Positions 62,801 to 64,000 of a stretch of DNA of 64,000 nucleotides are shown here, in pieces. Both the position numbers and the translations under genes were made by a program. A model generated the notes under the pieces. That model had not been told where the DNA came from. It saw only the letters and a list, made by a program, of their open reading frames with translations, and did no database searches. The first letter of the stretch is position 1. The number at the start of each line of letters is the position of its first letter. Source of the DNA: Strix aluco (taxonomy: Eukaryota; Chordata; Aves; Strigiformes; Strigidae); NCBI RefSeq assembly GCF_031877795.1, contig NC_133931.1:131106621-131170620 (forward strand), written 5' to 3'.

Positions 62801-64000
62801 GATGACAGCATGGTTGCTGTGTGTCCATGTACAACTGACCTCTGCTGGAGAGAAGGCATCTTGTCAGATGCATGCAATTGCTGACTGGCTTGCCCTCTGT
62901 TCATCCAATAAAGCAATTTGAGGCTACCATAACTACCTTCTGAATTCACAGAGTGAGAACTTTAAAGTTTTGAAAATAATCTTAACTCTGCCCTACTGCA
63001 TATTCACCTGGTAATTTAGACATACATAATCAGATAATGCTTGCTGGCTGAATATAACAAGTTGGATAATATTATGGATTTGTGTTTGATTGGAAAATGC
63101 AAAATTAGTACACATCCTGGGGTATACTGAAATGACTGGATGTTATTAATGAAATGCTGTTAAAAAGACATTATTGATCATAAAGCTTTTTTTGTAAACA
63201 TGAATGTAATAATATCTTCTTGGAATATGAAGGTTTCATCCCTGTCCCACAAAACTAGTGATAATACAGCTTGTGTCCCTAGAACAAGAAATCCACAAAA
63301 ATGGTGAAAGCTTTTGCTGTGGATGATTAGAGAAGACAATAGTGAGTATGAGGTCAAACAGAACAGAGCATCACTTGTAGGGAAATTAGCTATTCCTTCA
63401 GAGAACTCCTTAACTGGGCTGGTTGTGTATTTTTCTTGTGTTCCCAAAGTTTGTCAGTCCTAGGATCACCTATTAAGACTATAGAGCAAGGCTTGCTTCT
63501 CCCCAAATTTCCCTACAATAGTTGATTATGAGGAGAAACTATGTACTTTTTATGCTACCCCGGCCACTGAAGTTCTTTCCAAACTGTTCTGTATAGAATT
63601 CCCCACTATTCAATAAAAATTTTTACCAGATCTATCATTTTGTTTCATGGGGTTTTTTTACAGTTTTTCCTTGATGATTCTGTTTTCGTGCTTTATTTTT
63701 ATACTTTCAAAATTGTGTCACGTTGAACTGGGGTTTACAGTGGGTTTTTTAAAACGTTCCATGTGAATTACTGGTAGAACATAAAATAGCATTACTTCAA
63801 AACAAAAAATGTAGGACTTAACCAGCTTTGAAGACGTATTTACAATATATATCACTGTGCCTGGTATCATCATACAATGCAATGGCATGATATAGTCTAT
63901 GATACCATGTTGCATGTATATGGTACCAGGGCATCATGCTTATATGTATATGAGAGCATGTTAACAATAGCAGAACCTCATCGGGTACCATGGAGAACCA
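56873..64000. other. Intergenic to window end
   Basis: No gene, RNA gene or intact mobile element recognised. The longest frame (57,936-58,319 plus) has no family motif. Confidence 0.45.

Noticed and set aside
1-64000. CRISPR arrays, operons, ribosome binding sites, phage or plasmid functions, rRNA or tRNA genes
   Set aside because: The window is vertebrate nuclear DNA. I saw no regularly spaced repeat array and no tRNA-like A/B-box pair or rRNA sequence by eye.

Overview
This is a 64-kb piece of a vertebrate nuclear genome, almost certainly from a bird. The support is interrupted genes with GT-AG introns, CR1 LINE ORF2 remnants, avian-type solo LTRs with 5-bp target duplications, and low gene density in AT-rich DNA. 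The gene pair matches the conserved 7q21.3-type block as I recall it (PON genes - ASB4 - PDK4 - DYNC1I1). I cannot name the species.

Layout. (1) 1-5.5 kb, plus strand: the last three coding exons of ASB4, an ankyrin-repeat/SOCS-box substrate receptor of a cullin-5 ubiquitin ligase. Its 5' exons lie left of the window. (2) 5.5-22.2 kb: ASB4-PDK4 intergenic DNA with one clean 838-bp solo LTR (12,428-13,265, 5-bp duplication AGGGT) and an old LINE remnant near 15.8 kb. (3) 22.2-32.9 kb, minus strand: the complete PDK4 gene. It has 11 coding exons that join in frame to a 421-residue protein, a roughly 2.4-kb 3' UTR with an AATAAA signal, a CpG-island promoter, and a G-rich minisatellite in the presumed 5' UTR. 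(4) 33.5-64 kb: upstream DNA of PDK4. It holds a motif-dense block about 4 kb upstream, a diverged 180-bp tandem duplication, two CR1 fragments abutting in inverted orientation (50.6-52.8 kb), a 346-bp solo LTR (56,522-56,867, 5-bp duplication CCCAC) and one orphan exon-like segment on the minus strand (53,710-53,822).

The two genes are convergent: ASB4 reads right, PDK4 reads left, and their 3' ends face each other across about 16 kb. They are not an operon or a shared pathway. PDK4 is the fasting-induced mitochondrial kinase that inactivates pyruvate dehydrogenase. ASB4 is a ubiquitin-ligase adaptor.

I found no new molecular system. The items most worth checking are the orphan exon, the template-strand G-quadruplex minisatellite next to the PDK4 start codon, the perfect DR2 hormone-response-element motif in the PDK4 3' UTR, the candidate PDK4 distal enhancer, and a possible intronically polyadenylated ASB4 form lacking the SOCS box.
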